64,000 nt of DNA. Source: Bacteroides cutis. Lineage in GTDB: Bacteria > Bacteroidota > Bacteroidia > Bacteroidales > Bacteroidaceae. Below, one piece after another: positions 37,508 to 46,467 of this stretch (its first letter is position 1; every line of letters starts with the position of its first letter). Made by a program: the position numbers and the translations under genes. Where the stretch lies: contig NZ_OEST01000006.1 of assembly GCF_900241005.1 (NCBI RefSeq), positions 1 to 64,000 of the forward strand, given 5' to 3'. The notes below the pieces were generated by a model, which did not search any database, was not told the origin of the DNA, and saw only the letters and a list, made by a program, of their open reading frames with translations.

Positions 37508-38356
37508 ATGATGAAAACTATACAAATAGACAATTTGAGCGGACTTGTTCTTGAAGGCGGCGGTATGCGTGGCGTCTTCACTTGTGGTGTGCTGGACAAT
37601 TTTATGGATCGGGGTGTCCGGTTTCCTTATACCATTGGTGTAAGTGCCGGAGCATGTAACGGACTTTCGTATCTGTCCGGCCAGCGTGGACGTGCCAAAT
37701 ACAGTAATATAGATTTGTTGGAGAAGTATAATTACATAGGTCTGAAGTATCTTCTGAAGAAACGGAACATCATGGATTTTGACTTGCTGTTTCGGAAGTT
37801 TCCCGAACATATTTTGCCCTATGATTATGAAGCTTATTTCAATTGTCCCGAACGTTACGTTATGGTGACTACCAATTGCCTGACCGGTGAAGCAAATTAT
37901 TTTGAGGAAAAACGAAATAAAGATCGTGTGATTGATATTGTCCGGGCTTCGAGTAGTTTGCCGTTTGTTTGCCCCATTGTCTATGTAGATGGCATTCCTA
38001 TGCTGGATGGGGGGATTGTAGACAGTATTCCCCTGATGCGTGCCCGGCAGGATGGTTATACCCGTAATGTTGTAGTACTGACCCGTAACCGTGGTTACCG
38101 GAAGGACATCCAGGGAACTAAAGTACCCCCTTTTATTTATCGCCAATATCCCCGTTTGCGTGCAGCCATCAATATGCGTAGCCGTGTCTATAATGCGCAG
38201 CTGGATTTGGTGGAACGCATGGAGGATGCAGGTGAGATCACCGTGATCCGGCCGCAAAAACCGGTTATTGTAGACCGTATTGAGCGGGATATCCGCAAGC
38301 TGACCGATCTTTACGAAGAGGGGTATGCCTGTGCGGCGGAATTCCAAATCTGTTGA
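37508..38356 (+). CDS. Patatin-like phospholipase
   Basis: A 282-residue lipid acyl hydrolase of the RssA/YjjU type. The oxyanion loop is EGGGMRGVF (16-24), the nucleophile is Ser46 in GVSAG, and the catalytic Asp is Asp167 in LDGGIVD. There is no signal peptide, so it is cytoplasmic. Bacterial members hydrolyse phospholipid or other esters; the substrate is unknown. The opposite strand is open over most of this gene but lacks any domain signal. Confidence 0.9.
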   Translation: MMKTIQIDNLSGLVLEGGGMRGVFTCGVLDNFMDRGVRFPYTIGVSAGACNGLSYLSGQRGRAKYSNIDLLEKYNYIGLKYLLKKRNIMDFDLLFRKFPEHILPYDYEAYFNCPERYVMVTTNCLTGEANYFEEKRNKDRVIDIVRASSSLPFVCPIVYVDGIPMLDGGIVDSIPLMRARQDGYTRNVVVLTRNRGYRKDIQGTKVPPFIYRQYPRLRAAINMRSRVYNAQLDLVERMEDAGEITVIRPQKPVIVDRIERDIRKLTDLYEEGYACAAEFQIC

Positions 38357-38378
38357 TAATGTCTAACTATATAGGACA

Positions 38379-38570
38379 CTATTTCAGCATTTGCGGCAAA
38401 TTCTCTTTGCCCCAGAAGTAATACACGGCCAAGCCTATCCAGCTGGTTAAGATTATGAGTATGATTGCTACTATTTTTTTCTCGGCAGCAATATCTTTCC
38501 ATTGCCACATTTCCATGGCTGCTTTGATTGTCAGTATTACACCGATAATCCAAATGATAAATCCTATCAT
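38379..38570 (-). CDS. Small two-pass membrane protein
   Basis: A 63-residue protein with hydrophobic segments at about 3-20 and 33-52, the second ending in AVYYFWGKENL. The W-I-G-x-x-x-Y-Y-F-x-G-K pattern recalls the PLD nuclease N-terminal (PLDc_N) type of small membrane protein, a weak similarity. Function unknown. It lies downstream of the pyruvate:ferredoxin oxidoreductase gene on the same strand, with a hairpin between them. Confidence 0.65.
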   Translation of the reverse strand: MIGFIIWIIGVILTIKAAMEMWQWKDIAAEKKIVAIILIILTSWIGLAVYYFWGKENLPQMLK

Positions 38571-38604
38571 AACATTCGTTGTTTTTGTTTCTCAAAACAA
38601 ATAA

Positions 38605-38632
38605 AGGCTGTATCCGGTTCACGGAACAGCCT
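38605..38632 (-). terminator. Terminator after the pyruvate:ferredoxin oxidoreductase gene
   Basis: AGGCTGT-A-TCCG pairs with CGGA-ACAGCCT around GTTCA; the minus-strand side leads into TTATTTGTTTT. Confidence 0.7.
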
Positions 38633-38663
38633 CTATTTTAGTTTATTATTTCAGAATTTAAAA

Positions 38664-41600
38664 TTATTCGGAAACTTCAGCGCCCCAATTTTCTTTAGAC
38701 AGACGCTTATAGCTATTATAACGCCATTTAGCGTTCTCTTCAGCAGCCTTGAACAGTTCATCAGCTTCCTGTGGATATTGTTTCATTACAGAAGCATAAC
38801 GAACCTCACCTTTCAAGAAGTCTTGGAAGCCGCTCCAATCCGGCTCTTTGCTATCCAGCGTGAACGGATTCTTGCCTTCTGCTTCCAAAGCCGGGTTATA
38901 ACGCCACAAGTGCCAATAGCCACATTTAACAGCCTTTTCTTCCTCAGCTTGGCTCTTACCCATACCTTGTTTCAAACCGTGGTTGATACAGGGGGCGTAA
39001 GCGATGATGAGTGACGGACCGGGATAAGCTTCTGCTTCACGGATAGCTTTCAATGTCTGAGCTTGGTCAGCACCCATTGCAATCTGGGCAACGTATACAT
39101 AACCGTAAGTAGTAGCCATCAAACCGAGGTCTTTCTTACGTACACGCTTACCGGCAGCAGCAAACTTAGCGATAGCACCTACCGGAGTAGCCTTAGAAGA
39201 TTGACCGCCTGTGTTAGAATAAACTTCAGTATCCAGAACCAAGATGTTGACATCCTTACCACTGGCAATTACATGGTCGAGACCACCGTAACCGATATCG
39301 TAAGAAGCACCGTCACCACCGATGATCCACTGGCTGCGTTTAACAAGATATTGAGACAATTCGGAGATTTGCTTGCAATGGTTGCATTTGTCCTTACCTG
39401 CTTCAACCAAAGGAATGATCTTTTCAGCTAATTCCTTGGTTTTATCGGCATCGTACATGTTTTCGATCCATTCGCTGAACAGAGTTTTTGCTTCTGCCGG
39501 AGTACAATCGGCTGCGATAGCCTCTTGCATAACTTTCACGATACGTGCACGCATTTTTTCATTAGCAAGCTCCATACCTAAACCAAATTCGCAGAAGTCT
39601 TCAAACAAAGAGTTTGCCCATGCAGGACCATGACCCTTTTCGTTCTTTGTATAAGGAGTAGAAGGTACTGAACCAGAGTAGATAGAAGAACATCCGGTAG
39701 CGTTAGCAACCATTTCACGGTCACCGAACAATTGAGAAATCAATTTTACATACGGAGTCTCACCACAACCTGAGCAGGCACCGGAGAATTCAAACAACGG
39801 AGTAGCGAACTGAGAATTCTTCACGTTAGCTTTAATGTCAACCAGATGTTGTTTGCTCTTTACATTCTCTACGCAGTAAGTCCAGTTGGCAGCTTCAGCC
39901 AATTGGCTTTCAAGATGCTTCATGGTCAAAGCCTTACCCCCCTTCTTCGGATTACCCGGACAAACATCGGCACAGTTACCGCAGCCCAAACAGTCAAGAA
40001 CGTCTACTTGCATACGGAATGTCATGCCATCGAATGCTTTACCAACAGCTTTCAACTGAGTGAAGTTAGCGCCTTTTTGTTCTTCAGCATCGAGTACAAA
40101 CGGACGGATAGAAGCGTGAGGACAAACGTAAGCACATTTGTTACATTGGATACAGTTCTCCGGATTCCATTCTGGAACGAAAGCTGCTACACCACGTTTT
40201 TCATATTTTGCAGTTCCCTGATACCAAGTACCGTCTTCGATACCCTTGAATGCAGATACTTTCAACAAGTCACCGTCTTGTGCATTAATAGGACGAACTA
40301 CTTCGTTGATGAATGCCGGATCGTTGTTTTCAGCTTTGGCGTCGTCACTCAGGTTAGCCCAAGCCGGATCAACAGTCAAAGTCTTGTATTCACCACCACG
40401 GTCTACGGCAGCATAGTTCTTGTTGACTACGTCTTCACCCTTCTTTCCGTAAGACTTAACGATGAATTTCTTCATCTGCTCAACAGCTTGTTCTACAGGG
40501 ATTACGCCTGTGATACGGAAAAATGCAGATTGGAGGATTGTATTGGTACGGTTACCCAAACCGATTTCCTGTGCAATCTGAGTTGCGTTGATATAGTAAA
40601 CAGAGATATTATTCTGTGCAAAGTATTTCTTCACTTTGTTAGGCAGATTCTTAGCCAACTCTTCGCCTTCCCAGATAGTGTTTAGCAAGAACGAACCATT
40701 CTTACGCAAACCACGGGTTACGTCATACATGTGCAGGTAAGCCTGAACATGGCATGCCACGAAGTTCGGAGTGTTTACCAGATATGTAGAACGAATCGGA
40801 GTATCACCGAAACGCAAGTGAGAACAAGTGAAACCACCTGATTTTTTGGAGTCGTATGAGAAGTAAGCCTGGCAGTGCTTGTCGGTATTGTCACCGATAA
40901 TCTTCACTGAGTTCTTGTTGGCACCTACCGTACCGTCAGCACCCAGACCGTAGAACTTAGCTTCGAACATACCTTCACCACCCAATGCGATTTCTTCTTC
41001 CTGGGGCAGAGAAGTGAAAGTAACGTCATCTACGATACCGATAGTGAAGTGGTTTTTAGGCATCGGCATAGCCAAATTCTTGTAAACGGCGATGATTTGG
41101 GCAGGAGTCGTATCCTTAGAACCCAAACCGTAACGACCGCCTACGATAACCGGAGCATCTGCTGCACCGTAGAAGCAGTCTTTTACGTCAAGATATAAAG
41201 GCTCACCGTTGGCACCCGGTTCTTTCGTACGGTCAAGTACGGCAATCTTCTTGGCTGTCTTAGGTACAGCAGCGAGGAAGTGCTTAGCGGAGAATGGGCG
41301 GTACAAGTGAACTGCAACCAAACCAACCTTTTCACCATTAGCTACAAGGTAGTCGATAGCCTCACGGGCAGCTTCTGTTACAGAACCCATAGCGATGATG
41401 ACACGTTCTGCGTCTTCTGCGCCATAGTAGTCGAACAAACCGTATTTACGACCTGTAATTTTAGAAATCTCATTCATATATTCTTCTACAATAGCTGGTA
41501 CTGCTTCATAGAAGTTGTTACATGATTCGCGGTGCTGGAAGAAATGGTCAGGATTTTCGGCCATACCGCGAGCAACAGGATTCATCGGATTCAATGCGCG

Positions 41601-42221
41601 GGCACGGAATTCAGCCAAAGCTTCCTGATCAATCAGCGGAGCGAGATCTTCATTTTCCAACATTTCGATCTTTTGGATTTCATGAGAAGTGCGGAAACCG
41701 TCAAAGAAGTTGACGAACGGTACGCGACTCTTAATAGTAGCCAGATGGGCTACACCTGCCAAGTCCATAACTTCTTGTACAGAACCTTCTGCCAACATGG
41801 CAAAACCGGTCTGACGTGTGGACATTACATCTTGGTGGTCACCGAAGATACATAGTGCGTGACTTGCCAGCGTACGCGCAGATACATGGAATACACAAGG
41901 CAGGAATTCACCGGCAATCTTGTACATGTTAGGGATCATCAGCAACAAACCTTGTGAAGCAGTGTACGTAGTAGTCAACGCGCCCGCCTGCAGAGAACCG
42001 TGAACAGCGCCGGCTGCACCAGCTTCAGACTGCATTTCCTGTACCAATACTGTTTCGCCGAAGATGTTTTTGCGACCTGCGGCAGCCCATTCGTCTACGT
42101 ATTCAGCCATCGTAGAAGAGGGAGTGATGGGGTAGATAGCAGCTACTTCAGAGAACATATACGAGATATGCGCAGCAGCCTGGTTACCATCACAAGTAAT
42201 GAATTTCTTCTGTTTAGTCAT
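38664..42221 (-). CDS. nifJ: Pyruvate:ferredoxin (flavodoxin) oxidoreductase
   Basis: A 1185-residue single-chain enzyme converting pyruvate and CoA to acetyl-CoA, CO2 and reduced ferredoxin, central to anaerobic carbon metabolism. N-terminal pyrimidine-binding domain (ITPSSTMAEYVDEWA), CoA domain, gamma domain, then two ferredoxin clusters CIQCNKCAYVCP and CLGCGNCADVCP, and the TPP domain with GDGASYDIGYGG and a third cluster's CSGCGE. All fit the standard order and length (about 1170-1190). It is 39 nt downstream of the ATPase gene on the same strand; I see no clear promoter in that gap. Confidence 0.96.
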   Translation of the reverse strand: MTKQKKFITCDGNQAAAHISYMFSEVAAIYPITPSSTMAEYVDEWAAAGRKNIFGETVLVQEMQSEAGAAGAVHGSLQAGALTTTYTASQGLLLMIPNMYKIAGEFLPCVFHVSARTLASHALCIFGDHQDVMSTRQTGFAMLAEGSVQEVMDLAGVAHLATIKSRVPFVNFFDGFRTSHEIQKIEMLENEDLAPLIDQEALAEFRARALNPMNPVARGMAENPDHFFQHRESCNNFYEAVPAIVEEYMNEISKITGRKYGLFDYYGAEDAERVIIAMGSVTEAAREAIDYLVANGEKVGLVAVHLYRPFSAKHFLAAVPKTAKKIAVLDRTKEPGANGEPLYLDVKDCFYGAADAPVIVGGRYGLGSKDTTPAQIIAVYKNLAMPMPKNHFTIGIVDDVTFTSLPQEEEIALGGEGMFEAKFYGLGADGTVGANKNSVKIIGDNTDKHCQAYFSYDSKKSGGFTCSHLRFGDTPIRSTYLVNTPNFVACHVQAYLHMYDVTRGLRKNGSFLLNTIWEGEELAKNLPNKVKKYFAQNNISVYYINATQIAQEIGLGNRTNTILQSAFFRITGVIPVEQAVEQMKKFIVKSYGKKGEDVVNKNYAAVDRGGEYKTLTVDPAWANLSDDAKAENNDPAFINEVVRPINAQDGDLLKVSAFKGIEDGTWYQGTAKYEKRGVAAFVPEWNPENCIQCNKCAYVCPHASIRPFVLDAEEQKGANFTQLKAVGKAFDGMTFRMQVDVLDCLGCGNCADVCPGNPKKGGKALTMKHLESQLAEAANWTYCVENVKSKQHLVDIKANVKNSQFATPLFEFSGACSGCGETPYVKLISQLFGDREMVANATGCSSIYSGSVPSTPYTKNEKGHGPAWANSLFEDFCEFGLGMELANEKMRARIVKVMQEAIAADCTPAEAKTLFSEWIENMYDADKTKELAEKIIPLVEAGKDKCNHCKQISELSQYLVKRSQWIIGGDGASYDIGYGGLDHVIASGKDVNILVLDTEVYSNTGGQSSKATPVGAIAKFAAAGKRVRKKDLGLMATTYGYVYVAQIAMGADQAQTLKAIREAEAYPGPSLIIAYAPCINHGLKQGMGKSQAEEEKAVKCGYWHLWRYNPALEAEGKNPFTLDSKEPDWSGFQDFLKGEVRYASVMKQYPQEADELFKAAEENAKWRYNSYKRLSKENWGAEVSE

Positions 42222-42260
42222 AACTAAATTGAATTTATTAAATAAAAAAATCTCTCGAAT

Positions 42261-43439
42261 TTAATATAGAAAACCAAACAACCAGAGTGGAATTTGATTT
42301 CCCCGGCCTATCTCCGCTTTATGCAGTGCATAGGTCACTCCCGGATTGTTTTTTATTTTTATTCCTTCTGGACAAATTTTGAAAGGCATCACTTCATCCA
42401 CCATAAAGGAAATGTTCTTGTCACCCTTGTTCACCTTATGATCTTTCCACAAAGTATTTACAAAGAATGTATCCAGCACATCCTGCTCTTCCACTTTTAC
42501 GGGATAGATGGAGTACATCAGATTGGAGTTGTGCATCATTATTTTGGATGGTTTCTTGGGGAATTCTTCACCCTTCGGATAGACCATATTAATGAGCCGC
42601 GCGTCTGCCAAATACTTGATATAGTTCATCACCGTAGCGCGGGAAGTCTGTATATCGTTTGCCAATTGGCTTACGTTCGGAGCTTTCGGCCCATCTACGG
42701 CAAGCAAATATAACAATTTCTTTATTTTTGAGAGGTATTTCAGCTCAATTTGTTTAATGAGTAAGATATCTACCTCTACCATCATGTTCATTGTCTTCAA
42801 TAAATTTTCCGAGAAATTACGCTTTTCAAGAAAGAAGGGGTAGAACCCGTGATGCATATAATCTTGCAAATATTCCAAAGGACGTACTTTCGAGAGGATA
42901 CCTTTAGCTATCTGTTCGTGGTTGCTTAATATCTCCTCCAAAGAGTAAGCGTGGAATTTCATGCCTGTCTGCAAGTTCAGATATTCGCGGAAAGAGAAAC
43001 CACGCAGATTATAGCTCTTCACAATATCGCGTAATTCCAGATTTTCCTCTTTCAACCGCATTACCGACGAACCGGTAAATACAATTTTAAGATTCGGAAA
43101 ACGATCGTAACACAGACGTAACTCCTTGCTCCAGTCAGGATGCTTGAAAACTTGATCTATCAACAAAACCTTTCCGCCACGACGCTGGAATTCATAGGCG
43201 AAATCCACAATACTGTGCCCGGAAAAATAGAAATTATTCATGTTGATGAAGAGACAAGAACGGTCAGTACCGAATTTCTCTTTGGCATATTGCAATAAGA
43301 AAGTAGTTTTACCTACGCCTCGAGTACCTTTGATACCGATGAGCCGGTCATTCCAGTCAATCTCATCCATGAGGTCACGACGGACAGGGGCATTCGTATG
43401 CTCTACCAGATAAGCGTGTGTTCGGTAAAATGCTTCCAT
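42261..43439 (-). CDS. AAA-type ATPase (DUF4143-like family)
   Basis: A 392-residue protein. The Walker A is GTRGVGKTT (Lys44); the Walker B-like stretch is KVLLIDQVFKH, with Gln where Glu is usual; FTGSSVMRL matches sensor 1. The C-terminal half contains a winged-helix-like segment (SQLANDIQTSRATVMNYIKYLADARLI). Such ATPases are frequent in Bacteroides, often in several copies, and their role is not known. It has a near-perfect promoter (43466-43496). Confidence 0.85.
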   Translation of the reverse strand: MEAFYRTHAYLVEHTNAPVRRDLMDEIDWNDRLIGIKGTRGVGKTTFLLQYAKEKFGTDRSCLFINMNNFYFSGHSIVDFAYEFQRRGGKVLLIDQVFKHPDWSKELRLCYDRFPNLKIVFTGSSVMRLKEENLELRDIVKSYNLRGFSFREYLNLQTGMKFHAYSLEEILSNHEQIAKGILSKVRPLEYLQDYMHHGFYPFFLEKRNFSENLLKTMNMMVEVDILLIKQIELKYLSKIKKLLYLLAVDGPKAPNVSQLANDIQTSRATVMNYIKYLADARLINMVYPKGEEFPKKPSKIMMHNSNLMYSIYPVKVEEQDVLDTFFVNTLWKDHKVNKGDKNISFMVDEVMPFKICPEGIKIKNNPGVTYALHKAEIGRGNQIPLWLFGFLY

Positions 43440-43465
43440 GCTTTTAAATTCGGTTTATCGGGCGA

Positions 43466-43496
43466 CAAATATACACCTTTTTTATAGATTTGCAAA
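43466..43496 (-). promoter_or_regulatory. Promoter of the AAA ATPase gene
   Basis: Minus strand TTTG (43496-43493), 19 bases, TATATTTG (43473-43466). The leader is about 20 nt. Confidence 0.7.
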
Positions 43497-43540
43497 GTAG
43501 AGATAGCAAAATATATTTTTCATAGTTAAGTTTTATATAT

Positions 43541-43572
43541 TTTGTATCCTGTCCTTTTTCTCTGTAAGTTTG
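43541..43572 (+). promoter_or_regulatory. Promoter of the ATP-grasp-like gene
   Basis: TTTG (43541-43544), 20 bases, TAAGTTTG (43565-43572). The leader is about 23 nt. Confidence 0.7.
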
Positions 43573-43601
43573 TAGTCTTTAATGATAACGAACTCTAATT
43601 A

Positions 43602-44792
43602 ATGAAACTATATCTTTTCAATCCCGATTCCGATCTTGCGTTGGCCAGTAACGAAGAAAACTACATGGCTCCGGCATCTGCCCGCCGCATGATACAAGAT
43701 TTGGCATTACTGCCGATGTGGTATGCCCAGCCCGGCAGTGCGGTATTGGCACCTTCTGCTTATAATATGGATTTCCTGAAACGAATGAAAGAATATTTTC
43801 CGTTGCAGGTACAACTGGTCACGGAACCTGAGTTGCCCGATTATACCGAGGCGCAGATTATGCCGTGGGGATGGAACCCTGCTCTGCGCAAGTATCTACT
43901 GAAAGGAGGAGTATTGGAACGGAAACTTCCCACCTTGCGGTTTCTTGCAGAATACCGGTTGCTCTCTTCCCGTCTTCAATGTATCTGGCTGACAGAAATC
44001 GTAAGGCGCAATTATCCCGAATATACTTGCGGCAGGCATTATCTTATCGAGACGATGGTAAGTTGCAGGGAGGTGGTAAAAGAAATGCATACTTGTCTGT
44101 TTAAAGCTCCTTGGTCCGGTAGCGGCAAAGGTTTGAATTGGTGCCGTTGTGGTTTCACCAAGAACTTGTCCGATTGGTGCGAACGGGTTATAAAAGAGCA
44201 AGGGTATCTTGTGGCAGAACCTATATATGATAAGGTGGAGGATTTTGCCATCGAATTTTATTCCGACGGGTATGGAAAAGTTCTTTTTGCGGGTTACTCC
44301 TTGTTTTCCACCAACGGACGAGGTGCCTATGCAGGTAATGTCCTCGTTTCGGATAAGTGGGTGGAGGAGTGGATCGAGCAATATATTCCCCTCACGGAAT
44401 TGATACGTATCCGCGAATGCTTGCAAAGTAACTTGGCAACCGCTTATGGTGATTTTTATACCGGTTATTTGGGTGTAGACATGATGGTATGCCGCAGGAA
44501 TAGCGGACGCAGGTACGTCATTTATCCTTGTGTTGAAATAAATATGCGAATGAATATGGGGGTTGTCTCCCGCCTTTTCTACGATAACTTCGTGTTACCC
44601 GGTAATACAGGGCGTTTCAATATCGAATATTTCCCTACCAATGAAGCGTTACGGGCACAACACGAACAGGACATGCGCGAATTCCCGATGGTAGTGGAAG
44701 CTGGTAAACTGGTTTCCGGATATCTGCCATTGGTACCAATCACCCCAAAGAGCCGTTATCGGGCATTTGTGGAGGTAATGGCGCGAATGTAG
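43602..44792 (+). CDS. Conserved hypothetical protein with ATP-grasp-like features
   Basis: A 396-residue cytoplasmic protein I do not recognise as a named family. Residues from about 165 onward read like an ATP-grasp ligase: LFKAPWSGSGKGL (a glycine-rich nucleotide loop after a lysine), YLVAEPIYDKVEDFAIEFY, and VEINMRMNMGV near residue 310, the sort of E-x-N metal site that such ligases use. The N-terminal part opens with FNPDSDLALA. Substrates cannot be guessed. It is a single gene with its own promoter, and its end is only 86 nt from the convergent GHL10 gene. Confidence 0.65.
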   Translation: MKLYLFNPDSDLALASNEENYMAPASARRMIQDLALLPMWYAQPGSAVLAPSAYNMDFLKRMKEYFPLQVQLVTEPELPDYTEAQIMPWGWNPALRKYLLKGGVLERKLPTLRFLAEYRLLSSRLQCIWLTEIVRRNYPEYTCGRHYLIETMVSCREVVKEMHTCLFKAPWSGSGKGLNWCRCGFTKNLSDWCERVIKEQGYLVAEPIYDKVEDFAIEFYSDGYGKVLFAGYSLFSTNGRGAYAGNVLVSDKWVEEWIEQYIPLTELIRIRECLQSNLATAYGDFYTGYLGVDMMVCRRNSGRRYVIYPCVEINMRMNMGVVSRLFYDNFVLPGNTGRFNIEYFPTNEALRAQHEQDMREFPMVVEAGKLVSGYLPLVPITPKSRYRAFVEVMARM

Positions 44793-44877
44793 ATAGTCTA
44801 AAAGGTTTGCCATTATAAGCGCCGGGTTTCTCTGTCGTGATGGAAACCGGTTCCACTCACGGAGGAAGCGGTAGAAC

Positions 44878-46341
44878 TCATTGGATGGCTTCACTTTCGT
44901 TTCCGCATCTGTCTATGGCCGTTACCGCAAAATATTTTTTGGCAGTCCAAGGCCGTATCGGGGCGTATATATATTCGGTACCTGCTACCCGCTGCGCTAA
45001 AATATTCTCAGGATTGGAAGTATCTACGGGATAGGTGTCCGAACCATAGACAACGTAAAACGGTGCATTTCGTTTATCATTGTCGGTAGAAGGTTGCCAG
45101 CGTAAAAGGGTATACCCTTCGGATTGCTTTTCCACACTGAGATGAGTGGGGGAAGTGGGAGGGATGTTGTCAATCCACGGCATGGCAGGTTGCAGGGCGG
45201 GGGCAGCATAATAATTTTCTTCCAGAATGTCGTAGATCTCTTGCGTATTATTCATCAGGTATTTTACGCGGTAGTGACCTTCTCCAGCCAGTCTGTGGGC
45301 ACGGATAAAATGAATCTGGCGCTCTATTTCGTCTACTGTCCAGTTGCCTTCGGCAGGATCAAGGAAATAGATGCCGAGACCGGGGATAATGTGCCGGTTA
45401 TTGCTCTGTTCCTGCCAGTCGAGGGCGAAGGGATAGAAACCGTTACCACGGAAGTACATCATGGGATAAATTTGGTCTTGGATACCTTCACCAAGCCAAC
45501 CTTGTACATCCTGATAGACAGTATTGAAAGAATTCCAGCCACGGGAAGAGTAACGAGAGGTGTCACGATATTTACCAACGGGACAGGTACTGACCTTCAC
45601 CCAAGGCTTCAGCGCTTTTACGCCTTTGTAGATGTATCGGACAATGTCGGTGATGTTGTCTCTCCGCCATTGGGCAAGGCTGCGGCCGTTACTACGCTTT
45701 TTATAGTCATAACTGTCCGGGAAACGTGAGGCGTTTTCGGGATAACGAAGGTAGTCGAAGTGTACACCATCCACATCGTAACGTTCAACCACCTCACGGA
45801 CGAGGCTCATTAGATATTCTTTTGTTTGCGGATGGCCGGGATTGAGGAAATATTCACGTTTATAAGGTACACAAATGGCAGGTTTACGTTTGGTGACGGA
45901 TTGTTTGCCAAGAGCGGCCACATGCTTACGGTTACCTAAAGGGATGGTTACCATCCAGGCGTGACATTCCAATCCTCGTTTATGGCATTCGGTTACGGCG
46001 AAAGCGAGAGGGTCGTAACCGGGATTACCTCCTGTTGTTCCTGTCAATATCGGGTTATAGGGTTCGATAGCGGATTTATATAGAACATCGCCACGGGTAC
46101 GGGTCTGAAACAGTACCGTATTGAAGTTGGCGGCTTTCAACTTGTCGAGGATTTCAATCAGCTCGTCTTGTTGTTTGCGGATGGAAGCGGGAGAGGTGGC
46201 ACGGGTTTGTGGCCAGTCAAGCCCATAAACGGCGGTGACCCAGGCAGCGCGGACTTCGTGTTTGGGAGGCTGGGCGACAAGAGATGATAGGGGTAATAAT
46301 AGTACACATATATATATAAGTGGAATACAGATACGTTTCAT
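44878..46341 (-). CDS. GHL10 glycosidase-like lipoprotein/secreted protein
   Basis: A 487-residue protein with a signal peptide ending SLVAQ. The GHL10 (DUF187) barrel opens with EVRAAWVTAVYGLDWP and holds FQTRTRGDVLY, CHKRGLECHAWM and VDGVHFDYLRYP, the pattern seen in glycoside hydrolase-like family 10. The last 90 residues look like a fibronectin type III domain (STDNDKRNAPFYVVYGS). Activity probably on a cell-wall or surface glycan, unproven. I start it at 46341, since the longer frame adds an unlikely N-terminus. A paralogue lies at 56542. Confidence 0.85.
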   Translation of the reverse strand: MKRICIPLIYICVLLLPLSSLVAQPPKHEVRAAWVTAVYGLDWPQTRATSPASIRKQQDELIEILDKLKAANFNTVLFQTRTRGDVLYKSAIEPYNPILTGTTGGNPGYDPLAFAVTECHKRGLECHAWMVTIPLGNRKHVAALGKQSVTKRKPAICVPYKREYFLNPGHPQTKEYLMSLVREVVERYDVDGVHFDYLRYPENASRFPDSYDYKKRSNGRSLAQWRRDNITDIVRYIYKGVKALKPWVKVSTCPVGKYRDTSRYSSRGWNSFNTVYQDVQGWLGEGIQDQIYPMMYFRGNGFYPFALDWQEQSNNRHIIPGLGIYFLDPAEGNWTVDEIERQIHFIRAHRLAGEGHYRVKYLMNNTQEIYDILEENYYAAPALQPAMPWIDNIPPTSPTHLSVEKQSEGYTLLRWQPSTDNDKRNAPFYVVYGSDTYPVDTSNPENILAQRVAGTEYIYAPIRPWTAKKYFAVTAIDRCGNESEAIQ

Positions 46342-46409
46342 GGATAGTCTTCCTTTTTTCTTTATTTCTGTTATATTTAGCGGCGAAGTTAAGCAAAACA
46401 CTTGATAAT

Positions 46410-46442
46410 TTTGTGATGTTTGCTTGGAAACTGTTACATTTG
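46410..46442 (+). promoter_or_regulatory. Promoter of the cstA-like gene
   Basis: TTTG (46410-46413), 21 bases, TACATTTG (46435-46442); the start codon is 26 nt further on. Confidence 0.6.
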
Positions 46443-46467
46443 CGTGCATTAAAAAGACTAACACGCC

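Noticed and set aside
37478..38347. A 289-codon minus-strand frame opposite the patatin gene
   Set aside because: The patatin motifs on the plus strand are complete, and the antisense product has no domain.
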